From the NCBI GenBank assembly GCA_900618795.1, contig UYJD01000012.1, forward strand, positions 62,001 to 126,000: 64,000 bases of DNA, given 5' to 3'. Positions within the stretch are counted from its first letter, which is position 1, and every line of letters starts with the position of its first letter. The notes beneath the pieces are model-generated. The model was not told where the DNA came from and ran no database searches. It saw only the letters and a program-made list of their open reading frames with translations. Positions 1 to 11,511 of this stretch are shown one piece after another. The stretch is from Cyanodermella asteris (taxonomy: Eukaryota > Ascomycota > Lecanoromycetes > Ostropales > Stictidaceae). The position numbers and the translations under genes are program-made.

Positions 1-2290
1 TCTTTTGTGGATGGGCAAGGTCACCGGTCTTTCTTTCGGCATGATCGGCGGCGTTCCGAAGCGTGGACTTGGGACTTGATGGCGGCGAAGGTGAATGTCG
101 TTGATTGTTTGCAAAAGCCACCTCGTTGACGTTGCTGGTCGAGTTGGTCAGCGATGCCAATGACGGCGTCGAATCGCGGAGCTTCTGCAGTAGACTGCCT
201 TTCCTGTCCCGGCTTTTTTCGAGTGCGGGAAGTGTGTCGCCAACGCAGGGCGAGAGGCGATAGTTCTGCCAGTCATTCACGTCGAAGAAGTTGACGGGGT
301 ACTCTTCCTTAGTGTCCTTGTCAATGAAGCAACGTCCGCTTTCCGGAAGTAGGGCATAGCTGGTTCGGAGGGTGAAATTGACCTGAGCTGTGAGAACCCT
401 TGAGCTGATCAAGACATCGTCGCCATTGCGTAAAGGACCAAGAATGTTGATACAGTGCTGAGGGACACCGGCATAGACTACGCCTGCAAACAGCTCTGGT
501 CTGCGATTGACGGCCCAGCGTGTAATCAGGCCGCCGAGACTGTGAGCAATGATGGTAGCGCCCCGTTGCTCAGGAGGCACATTTGGCTGGTTGCAAGGTA
601 GCCCCTCGACATATTCGAGGAGCCGCCGTCCAAGAAGCTCAGGTGACAGTCGCCAGTCATAGCCGTAGTCGTGCAGTCGCAATTTCCCTTCCCGTACACT
701 GGGACAGTTCTTGAACCTACGAATGAGCCGCCTGGAAATGTCGATTGGTCCTATGTGAGAGAGGATTCCTGACGGGTAGATTCGCGTGTGTTCTGTCTCC
801 TCGTCCTCTGGTTCCAGCCCGAGCTCAAGGTTGACTTTGCGTAAATTTATTCCGACCTTGAATGGTACCCACAGCTGGCGACTATCCTCTGCGGAGCGGA
901 GGATCGAGCCTCGGTATCCTCCCATGATGAGAACATCACCTGACATCTCATCCATAACCTTGTCTAGAGTGGGATGACGAGAAAGCTTCGGTGAATGTAT
1001 GCGATCCGGAGGCGTCATACTCCTTGTTTGCGAGCCGGTACTTCGTTCATCGCCGAAGATCGAACTTAGCGATCGCGAACCTGCGAATGACCCATCTTCT
1101 GAACCACGCAGAAAGTCGGGCTTGAAAGACAGCTTCCGCCCCGAGCGGGAGATGTTCTTCAAGCTCAAAGACGAATCTTGAAAGGAATCCTTGATAGCTT
1201 TGGCTCTGCTATTCACCATGCTGTCAATGTGAGCAAATCGGTCTGGATCTGCGTCGAACGAATACACTGTTGAGGTCTTGGATAATATCGATGTATCGGA
1301 TGCGCTTCGCCGGAGCTTAGGCCTAGGCCTACTAGGCAGCTTGTTGGTGTCTTGCGGAGGAGCGTCAGTCTGCAATGCCGGAAAGTCGCTTGCCTCTGTC
1401 GGTGTCGTAGCATCGGGAGATTCTGAGTCGGGCTCCGGAGTGATTTTGTTAACGGCAATCGATCGTTCCAGAGAGTTACTTTTAGGAGAGAGTGGGCCCT
1501 CAGGCGTGGAGGCAAGGCCGCCGGACCTCATCGGGGGCGCTCCATTGCCACCGTGGCTCATCGAAGTGTTGGAATGACGAGGAGAAGAGGTGCCATCTTT
1601 TCGGAAACTACCCGGATTCCAAGACATGCGATTTGCAAAAGGTGAGTTTGATCGAGAATTCCGCTTGCTTGGCGATGGAGGATCCTTGGAAACGCTCAAT
1701 GGAGCGAATTTGTGCAATGCGTCAGAAAATGATGGGGGGTTGAAATCTTGCCACATTTGCTTCATATTAAGGTTGGGTAAAGATGGGAAGCTAGGAATAG
1801 AGCCGCTGAAGAGACTCCCAGCCCTCAGTCTGTTCTTTTCTTTGTCGGAATCGATGTGAACTTGAGGTCCAGAAACCCATGGTGACGGTAATGCCAATTG
1901 TTCTCTCTCCGGGTTTTGGGCGAGCGCTTCACGATCGTCCTCTTTGATGCCTGCTAGTTGTTCCGCCTCATCGGCCGTGGAATCAAAGAAGCCATAGTTG
2001 TTCATGCGATCGAATGCGGCCGACTTCTCAGCCGCGGGAGTGGATGGCGAGGTCATGCGCGTCTGCTCACGTCCCATGCTGACGCCCACAAGGGAGGCGG
2101 CACCCTGATTGAGGGCATCTGCGGCAGCCATCTGGCTCCAGGGTGCGGATCTAGGAAGTTGTCGAGCGGAATCGGGAATCTCAAGGGCAGTCGGCCGGCT
2201 GGTGGTGCTTATTATGGGTTCTTCACGTATAGAACCAACAGCTCGGCCCTGCGAGCCGACAGCTCGGGCGGCTGCGTCACGGTCAGACAT
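1..2290 (-). CDS. LCAT-like alpha/beta-hydrolase (lipase/acyltransferase), 3' part outside window
   Basis: One uninterrupted frame runs on the minus strand from an ATG at 2290 to the window edge (763 codons visible, no stop). An in-frame stop at 2315-2317 makes this the first ATG. Residues 1 to about 430 are Ser/Pro-rich and probably disordered. From about 440 a globular part begins (DVLIMGGYRGS), followed by HDYGYDWRLSPE and the nucleophile elbow AHSLGG with Ser at about 584, then RWAVNRRPELFAGVVYAG. This order (GG-x-RGS, YDWR, xHSxGG) matches the lecithin:cholesterol acyltransferase fold, so it probably acts on phospholipid or sterol esters. There is no signal peptide or membrane helix in the visible part, so a cytosolic phospholipase or acyltransferase is likely. 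The Asp and His of the triad should lie beyond the visible end or in its last part; I did not identify them. Confidence 0.82.
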   Translation of the reverse strand, partial: MSDRDAAARAVGSQGRAVGSIREEPIISTTSRPTALEIPDSARQLPRSAPWSQMAAADALNQGAASLVGVSMGREQTRMTSPSTPAAEKSAAFDRMNNYGFFDSTADEAEQLAGIKEDDREALAQNPEREQLALPSPWVSGPQVHIDSDKEKNRLRAGSLFSGSIPSFPSLPNLNMKQMWQDFNPPSFSDALHKFAPLSVSKDPPSPSKRNSRSNSPFANRMSWNPGSFRKDGTSSPRHSNTSMSHGGNGAPPMRSGGLASTPEGPLSPKSNSLERSIAVNKITPEPDSESPDATTPTEASDFPALQTDAPPQDTNKLPSRPRPKLRRSASDTSILSKTSTVYSFDADPDRFAHIDSMVNSRAKAIKDSFQDSSLSLKNISRSGRKLSFKPDFLRGSEDGSFAGSRSLSSIFGDERSTGSQTRSMTPPDRIHSPKLSRHPTLDKVMDEMSGDVLIMGGYRGSILRSAEDSRQLWVPFKVGINLRKVNLELGLEPEDEETEHTRIYPSGILSHIGPIDISRRLIRRFKNCPSVREGKLRLHDYGYDWRLSPELLGRRLLEYVEGLPCNQPNVPPEQRGATIIAHSLGGLITRWAVNRRPELFAGVVYAGVPQHCINILGPLRNGDDVLISSRVLTAQVNFTLRTSYALLPESGRCFIDKDTKEEYPVNFFDVNDWQNYRLSPCVGDTLPALEKSRDRKGSLLQKLRDSTPSLASLTNSTSNVNEVAFANNQRHSPSPPSSPKSTLRNAADHAERKTGDLAHPQK

Positions 2291-3430
2291 GGGTGCCGAA
2301 GGCTGCTTGGAACGTCACTTTCATCGAGCACCGGATGATCGCTGCCCGAGCAGGAGCCAGGCGTGGCCGGGGGAGGCTGCTTCTGGTGGGTCCTCCTTCA
2401 CAAGTGCGAAGCAGGTGAAGCCTCTGAAGGTGAGTGAATAAGCGGACTCTCGGCTCGGATACGCTGTGAGAGTGCACAATTGGGTGGCCGAAGCCGCCGA
2501 AGCACTAGAACAATGTACGGACGAGACAATGCAAGGATAGACGCGAATTCATGCAGCCAGATTGCGCCAGCTGGGATCAATTCAGCCGCATTTTCGAGGT
2601 ACGAACAAAAATCCCTCACAGCATACAGAGCACAGAACTGCGGTCTGCTGTGATTATTATGTGTCAGTCGATGGGCGAAGCAAGATGACAGTGTTTGGAA
2701 TGACAAGGCTGAGCGATTTCGTCGGCAGGATCGTCTGCCAGCCACTATCAGGACTTACAATCTTCGATAACGGAATCTTCGAGTGCCGGCAGTCTAAACG
2801 AGCAAAAAGAAGCAACGCAAAAGGACACGCTTGAAGCACACGACAAACAGACGCAAGAAGGTGACGAGCAAGCTTTAGAGTGAGACGGTGATGACGATGA
2901 TGCATTGATTATGCTCGACCTACCGGTTTGGAGATAAAGTTCATGACCTCGCGTCTTGTTTCCGCGACTCGGCCAAGAAAACGTCGATCGATGCGACCCG
3001 AATTGCCGGGACGCCAGCACGCAAGTGCCGAGATAACGCCGACTTGAAACTTGTCGAAGCTCAACTGGACAACAATAATATCGCCCATGCAAGATGCCGA
3101 GTTTCGAAATTATTTTCTCGCGTATAATCAGACTCGTCCGCGGGGTGCAAGCATCTTAGAACTCGGATTCCCTTCGTGAAAGGCTTTCGTTGCTGCTGGA
3201 TTATTGGAGGCAGTTACTTTTACAAGCTCAAAATAAAAGACGTTGACGTTCTACCGTCAGGGTATATGTACTGGGCCAACCCATCCTCTCTCTCACTTGA
3301 CGTCTATACCACTCTCATATCTTGACGTGACAAACGAAAACCGAGCGCCGATTCCTGCGTCCACTCATCGTGTCCCCTTCGATCCTGATCGCATCTTGGC
3401 CAGCAACAATGCTAAATCCATGTCCTCCTC
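2291..3430. other. Intergenic region
   Basis: Lies between the 5' end of the LCAT-like gene and the 3' end of the next minus-strand gene. Only short, overlapping frames without family motifs are present. It should hold the promoter of the LCAT-like gene. No RNA gene or repeat seen. Confidence 0.5.
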
Positions 3431-5652
3431 TTATCGATATGATGACTTCCGGCCACTTGAGCCGCTTGTCGGTGTACCATACCCTGCATCAGGTATGGTG
3501 CTTGGCGAACTGACAAAAGGTTCCAGTCCGCTGCTCTGCTTTTGAGGTGAATATCTACCTCGCTGGCTGATCTTCATAGAGTGCATCAGTGCTGCTTGAG
3601 CACTGTCTGCCTCCCGACCTCGGTCGTCTTCGAAGGATCCGCCTTCCTTGACAGGATCCAAAATGTGGCGCGAGGTCCGCTTGGATTTTGGCTGCGTCGA
3701 TTTCGGCCCTTTGCGAGCTTTCGATGGCTCACTGTTGCTGCTATACATCGAGCTGAACGACGAATGCTGTGAATGTGGCCCTGGACCGAAACGACCCATT
3801 TTGGGAAGTCCGATTCCGCGTCCAGCGTCGCCACTGAAGCTTGTGATCATGGCGTTGGGACTGGAACCGACCTCGTCATCGCTCTCGGTTGACTCACTGC
3901 CGCTACTGTAAGCTGTGCTGTCCACATCCATGTCGCCGTCCTCCCTCGAGGGACCGCTCCGGTCTTGATGGAGAACAGGCTCCAGCCGTGCTCGTCCATC
4001 GGCTCCGATGACTAGGCCCATTGACGCCCTGTGTTTCCTTTTTGCATCCGCTCGAATTTGCTTCAGAGGCGACGATCGTCCACCATGCGACGTGCCGGCA
4101 CGTGACGACGATGACGAGCTCCGCCCGCTCCGAGAGACCTGACTCTCGGTCATGCTTCGACGTACTCCTGGTCGGTTGGGGTTGTCTCGTAATGTCTCGA
4201 GGGCCGCCGCGACTGCAGGTGAGTCTACGCTGGGTTTCCTCCTTCTCTTGGCTTTATTTATGCCTGCGTATAGCTTTTCTCTTCGCGCTTCTTGCATTTG
4301 ATACGCATACGGCTGCAAGGAATCGTTCTCAGCGGGCGCTGGAAACGAAACTCCTGCTGCACTTGTCGAACTGAACAAGAGACTCGGATCCACACCCTGA
4401 CCGAAGCTTGTCGCTTGTGCATCAAGCTGTTGTTGTGAACCTCCAAGAGTTGTGCTGTAGTCGAGATTGGGAAACCCTTGGTCGAAGCTGATGTATTTGC
4501 TTTGTTGACTCAATGGGGCTGCACTGGTTTGGGACACGAATGGCTCCAAGGTCTGGCTCGGATGCTCCAGGGTTTCGAAGGGGTTGTTCATCGAGATGTC
4601 CAGCTCCATTCCACCAAAACTATTATCAAGATTATTGTTGTCCCAAAACAGATGTTTCTGAGGATATGTTGGAGCGGTAGCTGGCATTTCGAGGGTCTGG
4701 TTGAAGATGTCTGGCGTGCCAAATGCTGATGGAGAGAATTGAGGCATCGGAGACAGGGCTAGTGGGTTCGATGGACCAGCATCAGCAGGCTTTGGTAGCA
4801 ACGTCCTGTTACTGCTCTCTGCCCTTTTGTGTGTTCTGTTCGAGCCATTCTGCTTCTCCTTTCTCTTGCCATTGTCGGTGTTTGTTGGTGGTGGGGTCTG
4901 CATCAACGACTCCATCGAGCTGGTCTTTTCTTGTTCAGCCGACGCCTCGGCCGATTGCAACCGCGGCGACAGCAGAGCAAACTTGGGCGTCGTGAGAAGC
5001 TGAGCAGCATGCACGTTGAGATTTCTGCTCGTCCCTGGTGTCTCAAAGGAATTGCTTGTTCTTGCTGCGGTGGGGGTGGTTGGGGCAAGCGGGCGAGGGG
5101 TTCGCTCCAGAGACTGGCCTTCTCTTAGATCTGCAGAGTCCCAAGGAATTCGAGAGTCATAGAAGCTGGAATCTATGGCTTTTGGGGTGTGGAAGGCATC
5201 GCCATCGAAGGCGTGAGACGGCGGTGTGTGGGAAGGAGTTGGCGGCTGGCCGGTGAAGCTGAACGGGCATGATTTAGCAAGCAGGCCTTCAATATGCCAC
5301 GAATAGTGATGCAGTCCCAGAACACTGTATGCGAAGGCCCTACCTTTGAGAATGCTCCTCGAAGCTCATAGCAATAATTCACAGGAGCTGCTGGGCAATC
5401 ACCTCGGCTTAGAGCCGTAGCCCGCTGTATGTATCATACGCTGTCCAAACTCTTTCCCATCCTCGACAATTCGTTTTCAAGGACTCAAGCTATAGCATTG
5501 CAGCAGAGTCAGCCAGGTAACCCCAGATGAGCTGGAAACGACGAACGGAGAGGTCTCGTGGGGTCCGAGGCTGAGGATAAAATGGCAGCGTCACAGCGGG
5601 CGTACCTACCTGGAGCCGAGCTGGCTTCAGAGTTCGTAGAATTGATAGACAT
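3431..5652 (-). CDS. Disordered TP/SP-rich nuclear-type protein, fungal, function unknown
   Basis: Two exons fit in phase. Exon 1 is 5652-5610 (MSINSTNSEASSAP), with donor GTAGGT and acceptor TATGAG. Exon 2 is 5364-3431. Together they give 658 residues. The only well-ordered segment is N-terminal: about residues 15-50 read SRSILKGRAFAYSV followed by GLHHYSWHIEGLLAKSCPF. The rest is low complexity with many TP/SP sites (TTPKF, LLSPRLQ, LMQTPPPT), which suggests CDK/MAPK phosphorylation. A basic cluster (KAKRRRKP) could be a nuclear localisation signal, and an acidic Ser-rich stretch (ESTESDDEVGSS) follows. I do not recognise the family. The conserved YSW/LLAKSCPF block and the basic-acidic layout suggest a transcription or cell-cycle regulator, but this is inference only. 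Confidence 0.72.
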
Positions 5653-8052
5653 GCACGGCAAGCAATCAGCAAAAGGCAAAAGACATCAGACGCAGCGTGA
5701 AGCAGAGATGGCAAGTAGACAGACAGCAAGTATATCGAGGTGAAGTGAGACTATTTCGGAGATGAGACACGGCAGCGGGCTGGAGCGGGCAAATGCTTCA
5801 GCTGTGTGGCTGCAGGTACCAACTACCAACTACCTCCTAACTATAGCAACTACTGTACAGCAGCTACACCAAAACCGGACCTCCAGCAGGCACAAACTCA
5901 CGCTGGCTGAGATGCAGTCTGCTCATTTGCTGCGCGCCGTGCCTGTCCAGTAACCGCCAGTCCGCCGACACCACGTCCGGTGTCCTGGATCATGCCAGAT
6001 CCCTCAGGCCAACGCCCAATCAGACCTCGTGCTATGCTGCCATGGCGGCCTTCATGATGTCGCCGCAACCCTGTTCTGTGCTCTCCTTTGCATTCTTGGA
6101 GCATGTGGGGTCTCCTGCAGCCTGAAGTATATCATTCAGCCTGACTCGGCCCGCTGGTGTGCAACCGTTTCCCACCAAACAAGACGTATACGGCCGTCTC
6201 ACGATTAAAGCATCTGCTTTCTATTCGCACGGTGCAGCATCTTCCCACCGGCTAGCCTCGTCTCACTGCCTGCTGGGATGCCACAAGGCCTACCGGAGCA
6301 TGCAATTCATCGTTGGTCTTACGTCTTGACCTCGTCACCGTTTGGTCTGATCACAGAGCATCCCTGTCTCCACCGCACTCGTGCCTGCTTGGCTCCCGGA
6401 ACACAATCCTCCAGGAACTGCAAATTCGGCGTTGCGGAAGAGTTTCTCCTCGATTGCCTATTTACGGATAAGGTATTTGACAATTGAGATTGTGTGCTGC
6501 TCAACGTCGGCAGAAGCTGCTTCAGGTTTGTTCGTCCGAATCGCCCCCGAACCCAAACTTTTCCACGCCGCACGCAGCCCGCTCGTCGGCCCAACCCTCC
6601 TGGATCTTCCTTAGAACGACTTCGGTAGGGCAACATGTGGCGAGAATGTTGATTTGCTACAGCTATCAGCTCGTGGACAGTTTGATCCTCCCTTTCGGTG
6701 TTGCAAGCCTATCGTCCACTGTTTGGTGATTCGACTTTCTTGACCATCAAGCTGACAAGCTTGTACCTCGGCCCGTCTGAGAATCACCATTTGGGAAATG
6801 CGTGCAGTTGCAGTCTTGGAAGATCATGTACGAAGCACGCGTTGTCTGTCGCAGTGAGCTGTGCAAACGCTTGCTGTTGAATTATTGAACTTGTCCTCTC
6901 ATGACCATCAATGGCACGCTCAAATTGGGCTATGTTGTGGCAGTTGGCATCGCCCTGACGAATTGATGACGTCCAACCTTATCTTGCACACTCCCAAGCA
7001 GCGACTCGAAATTCTTTGCCTTTTCATTACTATTTAATTCTTCGCGGTCGGTCCGCCGTTGCCATGGCCGACGCAATACCGTTTGAAGAAACCACCGGAA
7101 CGCAATGCACATACTGTGTGGCTGGCGGATCGCGAGCCTAACTCAATTCAAGTTTTTTACCAGCCCCTCAGAGGAGTGTGTTTGGAAACACTGCTGGGAT
7201 ATCTGCATGACAGAGTGACCGATCTCTGTATCCGCATAGCAGCTGGCCAAAATCAGCACTTGCCGCATGAGAGTAAGACTCAAGAGACCGAACAAAAAGA
7301 TGGACACCGGCCTCTATATGCAGGCGCACAATTGAGTCATGGAAGATATCATGAAAAGGGCGCGTTAGTTTACGCTTTCCTTGGTTGTGGAGATATCCCA
7401 CTCAATGGACCCCGGACACCAGCCAAAATTTTCGAACTTGGTGCGTTTTTGGGTTAGCATATCGCATGTTGACCAATGCTTATGCGGGGTTGGCGTAAAA
7501 AGGTGCTATACTCACGTCAACCCGACGAAATCATCACACCACGGTGGACATGCGGATCCTGATGATGCTGCTCGAACTTACTGAGCCTAAGTGGAGCACG
7601 ATCCGCCGTCTCAGCACCTTTCTCCCCAGCCGGATCCGAAATGGGACAAATAGACCGCAGCTCCGCCAAGGGGGCTGGTGGCCATGGGACATTGTGTGCT
7701 CAAAACCTGGTGAGGAGTTATGACTATCATCGCCAAATTGGATGGCTGGGACAACCGAACACATAGCATGGGCAAGATCGGGAATGGTTACCACAGCAGT
7801 CGACATCAACCAGACTACTAAGACGCATGATTTGTGAAGACTTCACGACCATGAGCTCCAAAAATCAGATTTGCTTATTCGAGCAGACCACCAAAATACG
7901 CCCGGTGTTATCACTCGCTATGCATCAAACTCCAACTGCATGCCACAAGGGCGGGGTATTCCTGATGTCCCACTGAGAACGCCAAAAATGCCAAATGCAA
8001 CAAAACAGGCCCAAAGGCGCGAAAAGGCCAAGGTAAGACCAAACAATTCCAC
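5653..8052. other. Long intergenic region, 2.4 kb
   Basis: Upstream of the TP/SP-rich gene and downstream of the kinase gene. The longest frames (for example 7059-7457 plus, 7534-7809 minus) lack recognisable motifs, and their composition looks random. The first few hundred bases should contain the promoter of the gene starting at 5652. No tRNA, repeat or relic identified. Confidence 0.45.
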
Positions 8053-9762
8053 TCAGTGTCTCACCCTGACTGGGATCCTCGACACGTGCTTCGCCCGAAA
8101 AGCCAGACGCGCAGCTGCCCTCTCCATGTCCGCCGCCAGGATCTCATCCACCATCTCGACAACTTCAGCCGCCGAAGGCCTTCCCACCGGGTTCAACCTG
8201 ATCATCTCCCCGAAACGCGCCCCCTCGAACATGCCCTCGGCCCTAGCAGCCCTCCCAACCTCGCGGTTCCGGTAAACGGCTCGGCCCTCCACCAGGATCT
8301 CGGGCGGATCTTGCGGCGAGACAAGACCCCGACCCTCCATCCAGGAGACGAACACCGAGTACAGGTCCGACTGGAAACTGTACTCGTTGCCGCCGGCCAC
8401 CTCGGGCGCGGAGTACTGCCAGGTGCCGCCGAAGCTGTTGGCAGCGTTCGACTTGGCTGGCGAGGCAGCGAAGCCGAAGTCCGCCAGCTTGTACACGTTT
8501 CGTGTACTGGACAGGCCGGGGACGCTCTCGGGGGTAGCGTCCTCAGAGTGGAAGACGAGGATGTTGCCGGGCTAGACAGTGGGTGTCAGTATCTTCTCGG
8601 TCAGAGTGACGGGTTTGTGGACCTACCTTGATGTCGTTGTGGAGGACATCCTCCCGCTGCAGGAAGTCCAGTGCGGACGCGAGATCCCGAAGGCAGGCGA
8701 GTGCGGTCTTCCGCTCGATGAGCTCACCGTACTGGAGGGAGCCGGACGCCAGCTCCAGCAGCATCCAGATGTGTGGGAACTCCAGCGCCCCCGGGATCTC
8801 CTCTCCACGATCAATGAACTTCACAATGTTCCGCTAAACGTTCTCGTCAGTCTTCAATCACTTCGCTTCTGTCAGATGATGTCACTTACGTGCGAAGCAC
8901 CACCCTCCTGGAACCCCTTGAGGAGGTCAATCTCGTCCCCAAACGTCCTCCGATCGTGCACTGCACATTGCAGCCACACATCCAGGCGCTGGTTCCGGTC
9001 GCCCCTCATATCCCGGCCCTGCACCAGGACCTTGGCGGCACAAACCACACCAGTCTTCGGATCGGCGACCCTATGTACGTCGGCGCTGGCGCCTTCGCCG
9101 AGCCGCCCCTAGGAGCTGAGAGTGGTGAGTGGGGCCGTTGCGAAGACGATGAGCTCCGCGAGGAGACTCCTGTCGTTGTCGTTCATGGTGGCAACAACCT
9201 CCTGGTCCACCTCGTTGAGGCCCGCCAAAGCCGCCCGGTGAATCTCCTCCACCTCTTCGTCGTCGGAGTCATCGGGCATGCCATAGCCGCCCACGATGAC
9301 GGCTTCATCGTTGGGGCTGCTTGCCGGGGCGACCTCTCCGACTTCGGCGGCGGCGACGGCAGGCTGAATTGGCAAGGCGAGGTGGTCGGGCTCGGGGATT
9401 GCCATGTGGGTGGGAGGAGACGGCGACTCGGGGGGTGGCGTGGGAGAGGCGGCGACGAGAGTGCTCTGTGAGCCAAGCCGCGATGATGTTGATGTGCCAA
9501 TCATGAGCTTGCTGCTGGGCTGGCACATGTTAGCGGATATCAGAGGCTTATTTCAACAGGGCCTTACCTTTGCAGCAAGGGAGAATGTATCAATGAAGCT
9601 GCCCAGGGCAGCGAGTGCTGTCATCCAGCAAGAAAATGTGAGGAGAGGGGCGAGGAGGAAGGTGGGTATGGCCCTGACCATCATGATGGCCGTGAGCATG
9701 ATGAGGAAGATGGTTCCGGAGCTCGCCACATTCATGCTTTTGGTGGTGGAAGTGTTGTGCAT
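8053..9762 (-). CDS. Membrane-anchored Ser/Thr protein kinase (five-exon model)
   Basis: Five exons on the minus strand, all phase 0: 9762-9568, 9519-9211 (or ending at 9199), 9108-8890, 8833-8627, 8571-8053; about 482 residues. Exon 1 carries two hydrophobic stretches (IFLIMLTAIMMV and PTFLLAPLLTF...WMTALAALG), predicting a membrane anchor. Exon 2 is Pro/Ser-rich, then acidic. The kinase domain starts about residue 170: glycine-rich loop LGEGASADVHRV (third Gly replaced by Ala), Lys194 in VVCAAK, catalytic loop HNDIKPGN (306-313, split by an intron), DFG (341-343), APE (365-367), and Arg in NPVGRPSAAEVV. The HRD arginine is replaced by Asn, so it is a non-RD kinase. The intron between exons 2 and 3 is the weak point: its TAG acceptor is also an in-frame stop, so a separate 206-residue membrane protein ending at 9109 is the alternative. 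Substrate unknown. Confidence 0.75.
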
Positions 9763-11511
9763 CTTGCCGAAGGAGTTTTCGTGCAAGGATGCAAATGATG
9801 TTGTGATGTGGATGTTATGATGTGGGACAAGACTTGAACTTGTGATGTGAGATGTGGGAGATGTGATCGAGGTTCCAATGGCTCGAAAACTGTTATGCTT
9901 GCACGATTGTTGCAAACGACTTCAAGAGGTTTGACGCAAATGCTTGCGACAGATTGATGACCAGCTTGACGATATGCAACAAAGCGCCAACAGGTCAGGA
10001 TGATCGAGGCTGATGATTGCAGCAGCTTGACAGGTATCCAACAAGCAGGTGGGTGTGTATGAAAGACCAAACGAGCACAGCTTGGGGACGGAGAAGATGT
10101 TTATCAAAACAGCTGCCTCGTTGCCTTCTTCACAATTGAAATATCCTACACCAGGGCTGTGCGCGCACGTGAGGAAGCCGGAATTTGGCGTTCACCTGCT
10201 TCACTCAACTCAATCTGTGAATTGCAAATCAATCCCGTTACCGGAGCAGCGAGCTCGGGCTGTGAACTGACTCACGCTCGACGGTTTCCTTGATTGAATT
10301 CTCTGACAGGCCCCAGCACAAGTCTGCTGTTCATAGAGTCCATGTCTGATATTCAGCAGTACCGAGCGCATTCGCATTGCCGCTCCCAAAGGCCCAAGCC
10401 TCTGGATTTCTTCAAACGCCGCGCTTTCGTGATCTTTCCACAGGGTCGTGAATCTGGGAGACGCCCATTTGCAGTTGGTTCCAAATGTGGGCACTATCGG
10501 CCGATGGAAACGGCACCTGTCCTGCCCTACTATTGTACATGGCGATCAGGAGCTTCGGACTTGGAAATGGCATGAATTCACAAGCATTGATCGTCCAGTC
10601 CTCATTCCATCCGTCACCACGAACACTTCATGGTCTCCCCGACATAAGGTCCAATATTAGCCGCACTGTTGTACCTGTGTCTTCAGGCGGTCATCTTGGA
10701 TCCCGACGCTCAACAATTCTCGAGCGTGTGAGAAAAGGGTCTTCCGACGGGAAACAGCCGTCGGTCTTCCATGCTATTTTCTCCAGAAAATGGTGGCTGC
10801 TGGACCTCCATCGCAGGTGTACCACTCATTTTCAGGAGCAAAAGCTACATCTTGAAACGTGCAACAAACGTAACTAGAAGCTTTTCGACGATAGGTCAAT
10901 GCCTCGGAAGCGCGAAGATCATCAGTCACTGAGGCATGTCAAGTCGAAGCTCTGGTGACTTCTGGCAAGATACGACTGAAGCAGCCGGATCTTCGTCTCG
11001 ACCATGCTTCTTCGCACGCAGATTGTTTCAGTTCCCGTTGAAAGTCGTCATGTACGACCTGTCTTGACAGGATCCAGTCTTCTAGTTTGCACGTGTGTTA
11101 TCGGGCCATCCAGGCCTTAGCAGATTGAAAGCTGCTCTTCCGCAGGCCGGAAGCCATGTCGAGCGCGTTGCGGCCAAGAACATGCAATTGGAGTATTTCT
11201 GTCGGTCTTTGAATGGTTCTGCTGGCTGACTTACGTGCCGAAATTGACGACCTAGGATACAGGGAAGCTCTTGCATCCGATTACTGGAAACAATGCTCAA
11301 GCCAAATGAACCAAACATTATTCCAGTACGGGAACGGAAGTTTCCACCATCGCGAGAATATGTGATCTCATCACGAGTACGCCTTACTTGCAACAATGTA
11401 CATCTTGTCGTCATACAGGTGGGCTGCACAACCGTGAAGACAGTTTAAAATATCTCTGATAGGAACGATGGCGGTTTCGGTTTAGTTTCAGCTCCCTTTG
11501 TCTCGACCTGT
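9763..11511. other. Intergenic region, 1.75 kb
   Basis: Between the start of the kinase gene and the 3' end of the methyltransferase gene. It holds only short overlapping frames (for example 10485-10877 plus) without motifs or plausible exon structure. The part next to 9762 should be the kinase promoter. Confidence 0.45.

Noticed and set aside
7059-7457. 132-codon plus frame in the 5.7-8.0 kb spacer
   Set aside because: No family pattern, and a similar-length opposite frame exists; treated as chance.
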